DNA of 64,000 bases from Pyrobaculum arsenaticum DSM 13514 (GTDB lineage: Archaea > Thermoproteota > Thermoprotei > Thermoproteales > Thermoproteaceae): the NCBI RefSeq assembly GCF_000016385.1, contig NC_009376.1, positions 1,426,001-1,490,000 on the forward strand, read 5' to 3'. The notes under the pieces are model-generated. The model ran no database searches. It worked only from the letters and a program-made list of their open reading frames with translations, and was not told where the DNA came from. This document shows, piece by piece, positions 61,303 through 64,000 of the stretch (its first letter is position 1; each line of letters opens with the position of its first letter). Made by a program: the position numbers and the translations under genes.

Positions 61303-61348
61303 TGTCGTGATGAGAGAGCCAGAGGCGATGGGTGACCGCGCTGAGCTA
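61303..61348 (+). ncRNA. Candidate C/D box small RNA (weak)
   Basis: A C box GTGATGA (61307-61313) and a D box CTGA (61341-61344) with internal CAGA (61320-61323) and CGATGG (61326-61331) as possible D' and C'. GCTTAAAAG at 61279-61287 sits about 26 bp before the C box, as expected for a transcription start there. The D' guide would be only 6 nt, so this is tentative. The 14-codon frame at 61310 is an alternative. The rest of 61219-61521 shows no clear gene, though a similar weak minus-strand candidate lies at 61371-61421. Confidence 0.3.
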
Positions 61349-61521
61349 CTCTGACCTCATCCTAGAAAGATCAGTTGTTCCAGCGTCGGCCATCTTGGCG
61401 CCATTAATGCCTCTTCATCATCTGTCTAAGACAATGGATAATGAAATATTTATGCAAACGCCGCCTCAATCCCGTCACGGCCACTTTTCATCTGGGTTTT
61501 TCGTGGTGTTGCGTCGCCCCT

Positions 61522-62019
61522 TTAAGCCTCTTGCAAATACCGCCTTAGGCGCCACACCGTGTCTTTTATCGTGAATTTAGACACTTTTAGGATTTCTGCT
61601 ATTACCCGCTTGTGCACGTATATGCCCAGCCTCTCCGCCGCGAGGTATGCTAATGTGGCCGCCACCACCCTCGGCGACCTCCCCTGGTAGACCCGCTTGT
61701 CTAGGCGCTTGAAGATGTCTAGCGCCACGGCCGCCACCTCAGCGCCCAAGGCCTTAGCCACCTTGCCAAGATGCATTTTCACGACTTCGGAATACCTCCT
61801 GACGCTCCTCCTGCTCTCCCTTTCGAGAGCTGTCATTATTAATCTGTATCTCGGGGGCGGCCGAGGCGCCTCTTTTGTCACCGGGGGCACAAGCACTGGG
61901 CCTATCACAGTCCCGCATTCTCTGCACACATACTCGCCATCAGCCGCCGCGTTCGCCGACTGGCAGTGGGGGCAACTAGGCCACGGAAACGCCGCCCTCG
62001 CCGCGCCGCGGATGGTCAT
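61522..62019 (-). CDS. Truncated TFB-like (TFIIB-family) protein
   Basis: 165 aa. An N-terminal zinc ribbon (CPHCQSANAAADGEYVCREC) is followed by one cyclin-like repeat (about 75-165: VAAVALDIFKRLDKRVYQG, RSPRVVAATLAYLAAERLG, VSKFTIKDTVWRLRRYL). Normal archaeal TFB has a ribbon, B-finger and two cyclin repeats (about 300 aa), so one repeat is missing. It might compete with TFB or work with a special promoter set. The start overlaps the 104-aa gene by 4 nt. Confidence 0.75.
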   Translation of the reverse strand: MTIRGAARAAFPWPSCPHCQSANAAADGEYVCRECGTVIGPVLVPPVTKEAPRPPPRYRLIMTALERESRRSVRRYSEVVKMHLGKVAKALGAEVAAVALDIFKRLDKRVYQGRSPRVVAATLAYLAAERLGIYVHKRVIAEILKVSKFTIKDTVWRLRRYLQEA

Positions 62020-62330
62020 AGCCCACCGCTCCTTAACACCTTTTCCGCCTCCTCCAAGGCCTTTGCGGGGTCTCCCTTTGTGAAAATCACGCGTGGTCTA
62101 ATGGCGGCGAATTTAGTCCTCGCCTCGTACTCCAGCACCACCCAGTCCTTCGCCATTATGCCGCGTACCAGCGTCACCTCCTCTACGTCTACGCCTAGGC
62201 ACTCCCTAACGGCGCTTTTCACCGCTCCGGTTATCAGCCCCCGGCGCGTTAAGTCCCTAAAGGTCAGGCCGATCTCCGCGAATTCGTCACAGACGTACAC
62301 GTAGGCCTTCAAGGCAGCCTCGCCGCTCAT
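62016..62330 (-). CDS. Hypothetical protein with 'YVCDEF' N-terminus
   Basis: 104 aa: ALKAYVYVCDEFAEIGLTFR, then VRECLGVDVEEVTLVRGIMA and a C-terminal helix. The V-Y-V-C-D-E-F stretch also opens the frameshifted gene at 43781, so a family may exist. It overlaps both neighbours by 4 nt (ATGA), making a three-gene operon with the TFB-like gene. Function unknown. Confidence 0.65.
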   Translation of the reverse strand: MSGEAALKAYVYVCDEFAEIGLTFRDLTRRGLITGAVKSAVRECLGVDVEEVTLVRGIMAKDWVVLEYEARTKFAAIRPRVIFTKGDPAKALEEAEKVLRSGGL

Positions 62331-62395
62331 GGCCTCCTCACCACCTTCACCACCACGCGCTTGTCGCCGTATTTGGCCTCGTACACCTCAACCAC
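62327..62395 (-). CDS. Candidate 22-aa peptide at the head of the TFB-like operon
   Basis: GTG at 62393-62395 to TGA at 62327-62329, reading VVEVYEAKYGDKRVVVKVVR-type sequence ending RP. The frame upstream is closed by a TAG, so it cannot be the tail of a longer gene. The stop overlaps the next ATG. TTTAAA at 62430-62435 is about 37 bp upstream. Possibly a small protein or just a leader. Confidence 0.35.
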   Translation of the reverse strand: MVEVYEAKYGDKRVVVKVVRRP

Positions 62396-62412
62396 GCCGT
62401 GGGATCGGCGTG

Positions 62413-64000
62413 TTGCCCGCTAAGCTGGTTTTAAACTTGGCGAGGGGCGTGGAGGGAGCCGACACGCCGCCGATACGCCGCGTGGAGGCGGAGCACGGCG
62501 TAGCGCTGAGGGTCGTCGCGATGATTGAGAGGGCGCTTATCCCGGCGGCTGTGTCGGCGGTGGGCGTCGTGGGGGCAATTGCGGCGCATGACGCCGTTCT
62601 GTCAGCGGCTACGCCAATTGCCGCCGCCATTGCGCTGGCCAATGCAGACCAGTTTAAAGAAGCTGTCAAGAAGGCGAGGGAAGCCGCCGAGAGGATATAC
62701 GAAGCGGCGAAGGAGCTGTGGGAAGCCGCTAAGGTGGCGCTGGAGAGAATCATTGAGATTGTAGTAGAGGCAATTGCGAGGGCGTTGGACTACGTAAAGG
62801 CCTATTGGTTTGTACTGGCCGCCGCGGCGGCCGGGCTAATTGCGTATTCGCTAGCACAACAGCTGGACTTCTCGCTTTGGCAGGAGCACGTCGCCTTCCA
62901 CGCCTCTCTAATTGCCGGGATTCCACAGTTTAAGAAGGCGGAGTTGCCGCTTAAAGAGAAGGCTCCTGCGGTTTGGGAGGCTGCCGAGCGGTTTTGGAGG
63001 CATGGGGGGAGGGAGGCGCTGGCGGAGTTGGTGGACAGGCTTAACAACTCGGGCTGGCTTAAGGAGCAGGCTGTGAAGGCTGTGGAGGCTGTAAAGGCTT
63101 CAGAAAAGAGAATGATAAGCCGCGTGGCCAAGAAGGGCGGCTCTTTAGAGAGCGTTAGGCGCGTGGCCTTCACCTGGCGCGATGTTGCTGTGGCATACGC
63201 CCTCGCAGAGGCGGCGTATAGACACTTGGCGCCTCACATGCCGGACATCGAGGCTGTGGTAAAAGAAGTTGCGGAGAAGCTGGCTAGGGGGGAGGCGGTA
63301 GACGTCTACGAGCACTACAGACAGTTCCGCCACTTCGCCGAGAGGATAAGAGAGGTTGTGTGGATCCTCCGCGCGAGGCTTGCCGAAATCCAGACATACG
63401 CAAGGGAGCTTGGTCTAGCAGAGGAGGAGTTTGAGCTAAGGCTGGCAGAAGAGCTGGCGTGGGCTACGGTGAATGAGCTTAACAAGCTCGGCGGCGCCAC
63501 TCTGGCAGACAAGATCGTGGCGTTTACACTCGGCTTGGAGACAGACTCGGCATACGGCCGCGTTGTACTGTGGCTAGCTGAGAGGGGAGAAGGCGTAAGG
63601 GTGATGGCGATAACGCCGAGGACAGCCTATGTAAATTATCGGACAAAGAACACGGAGGGTGGGGTCAGCGTCGGTGAGGAGCCGCTTAGGGCTGTGTTTC
63701 TCAAGCTTCTAGCCGGTCTCACCACTTTAAACCTAGAAGGCGTGGTGCTCGTGCCTAAAGTCAACGCCTCCTCCGTAGATGAGCTGTTGAACTTAGAGAA
63801 GGGCGCGCTGGAAATAATCGCCAAGGTGAGGACGAGTGAGGATGTCAAAGAGGTGAGGGGGGCGGCGGAGTGGGAGAAGAAACGCGAAGGTAGCATCACC
63901 GTGTTTGTAAAAGGCGGGCTCCTCGACTTTTTGAAGAGGGAGGAGTTTGTACAGGGGATTGAAAAGGACGTAGGCGCGGCGCACTGCTTTGCCCTGGGTT
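62413..64000 (+). CDS. PaREP2b-family protein, N-terminal part (runs off window)
   Basis: Open from TTG 62413 to the end of the window (over 525 codons); GTG 62449 is another possible start, and an upstream extension is antisense to the operon. RGVEGADTPPIRRVEAE at about 15-31 and later HMPDIEAVVKEVAEKLARGE and TLADKIVAFTLGLETDSAYG resemble PaREP2b proteins of Pyrobaculum, a large multicopy family of unknown function. Residues about 40-150 contain hydrophobic helices, including one at about 137-150. Confidence 0.75.
   Translation, partial: MPAKLVLNLARGVEGADTPPIRRVEAEHGVALRVVAMIERALIPAAVSAVGVVGAIAAHDAVLSAATPIAAAIALANADQFKEAVKKAREAAERIYEAAKELWEAAKVALERIIEIVVEAIARALDYVKAYWFVLAAAAAGLIAYSLAQQLDFSLWQEHVAFHASLIAGIPQFKKAELPLKEKAPAVWEAAERFWRHGGREALAELVDRLNNSGWLKEQAVKAVEAVKASEKRMISRVAKKGGSLESVRRVAFTWRDVAVAYALAEAAYRHLAPHMPDIEAVVKEVAEKLARGEAVDVYEHYRQFRHFAERIREVVWILRARLAEIQTYARELGLAEEEFELRLAEELAWATVNELNKLGGATLADKIVAFTLGLETDSAYGRVVLWLAERGEGVRVMAITPRTAYVNYRTKNTEGGVSVGEEPLRAVFLKLLAGLTTLNLEGVVLVPKVNASSVDELLNLEKGALEIIAKVRTSEDVKEVRGAAEWEKKREGSITVFVKGGLLDFLKREEFVQGIEKDVGAAHCFALG

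Overview
The window comes from a hyperthermophilic crenarchaeon of the order Thermoproteales, almost certainly a Pyrobaculum. The reasons are archaeal ribosomal and translation genes (L31e, LX, eIF6, P0, L40e, Spt5/NusG), very frequent leaderless genes with a TATA-like box about 25 bp upstream of an ATG, GTG or TTG start, PaREP1 and PaREP2b family sequences (named from Pyrobaculum aerophilum), tRNA genes with introns outside the anticodon loop, and GC-rich DNA. The species cannot be fixed from the sequence alone.

Layout. 1-8.4 kb: MFS transporter end, ribosomal L6, zinc-ribbon, HAD-like and tiny HTH genes, an MMPL/RND exporter, and a divergent MacB/FtsX-type ABC permease, ATPase and exported coiled-coil protein. 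8.4-21.4 kb: a AAA-type ATPase divergent from L40e, two small genes (one a zinc-ribbon regulator), penicillin-acylase family hydrolase, a complete BMP-type nucleoside ABC importer (binding protein, double ATPase, two permeases), Hsp20, and a minus-strand run with uridine phosphorylase and mevalonate kinase. Import and phosphorolysis of nucleosides therefore sit side by side. 21.4-27.1 kb: a long minus-strand information-processing run, read in the order L31e, eIF6, LX, prefoldin alpha, FtsY, SecE, NusG, L11, L1, P0. It is preceded by a possible 24-codon gene beside an inverted repeat.

27.2-39 kb: radical SAM protein, Fe-S HhH DNA glycosylase, TrpRS, TRAM protein, PIN protein with AAA ATPase, HIT hydrolase, NDP-sugar pyrophosphorylase, BtpA-like protein, M48-like protease and HerA-like ATPase. 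39-53.8 kb is an accessory region: a repeat-rich nuclease-fold protein, several decayed genes (PaREP1, a partial copy of the 48-50.5 kb gene, others), an intact PaREP1-type gene, an orphan membrane protein, a divergent pair of exported glycosidase-like proteins, and a compact divergent locus at 50.7-53.1 kb. That locus encodes a very short Argonaute/PIWI-like protein with a partner gene, facing a PD-(D/E)XK-like nuclease and a Cys-rich protein. I consider it the most interesting item. The region ends at a tRNA-Gly gene.

53.8-64 kb: four minus-strand tRNA genes (Gly, Arg, Val, Lys), a metallophosphoesterase, a VapBC toxin-antitoxin pair, a decayed nuclease-fold gene, HtpX-type protease, a small basic protein, UPF0173-type hydrolase, a Pit-like phosphate permease with its DUF47/PhoU-like partner, an AmmeMemoRadiSam-type radical SAM enzyme, an operon with a truncated TFB-like factor, and the start of a PaREP2b protein that runs off the window. 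No CRISPR array, rRNA or complete insertion sequence was seen. Identifications are from reading motifs; no database search was possible.
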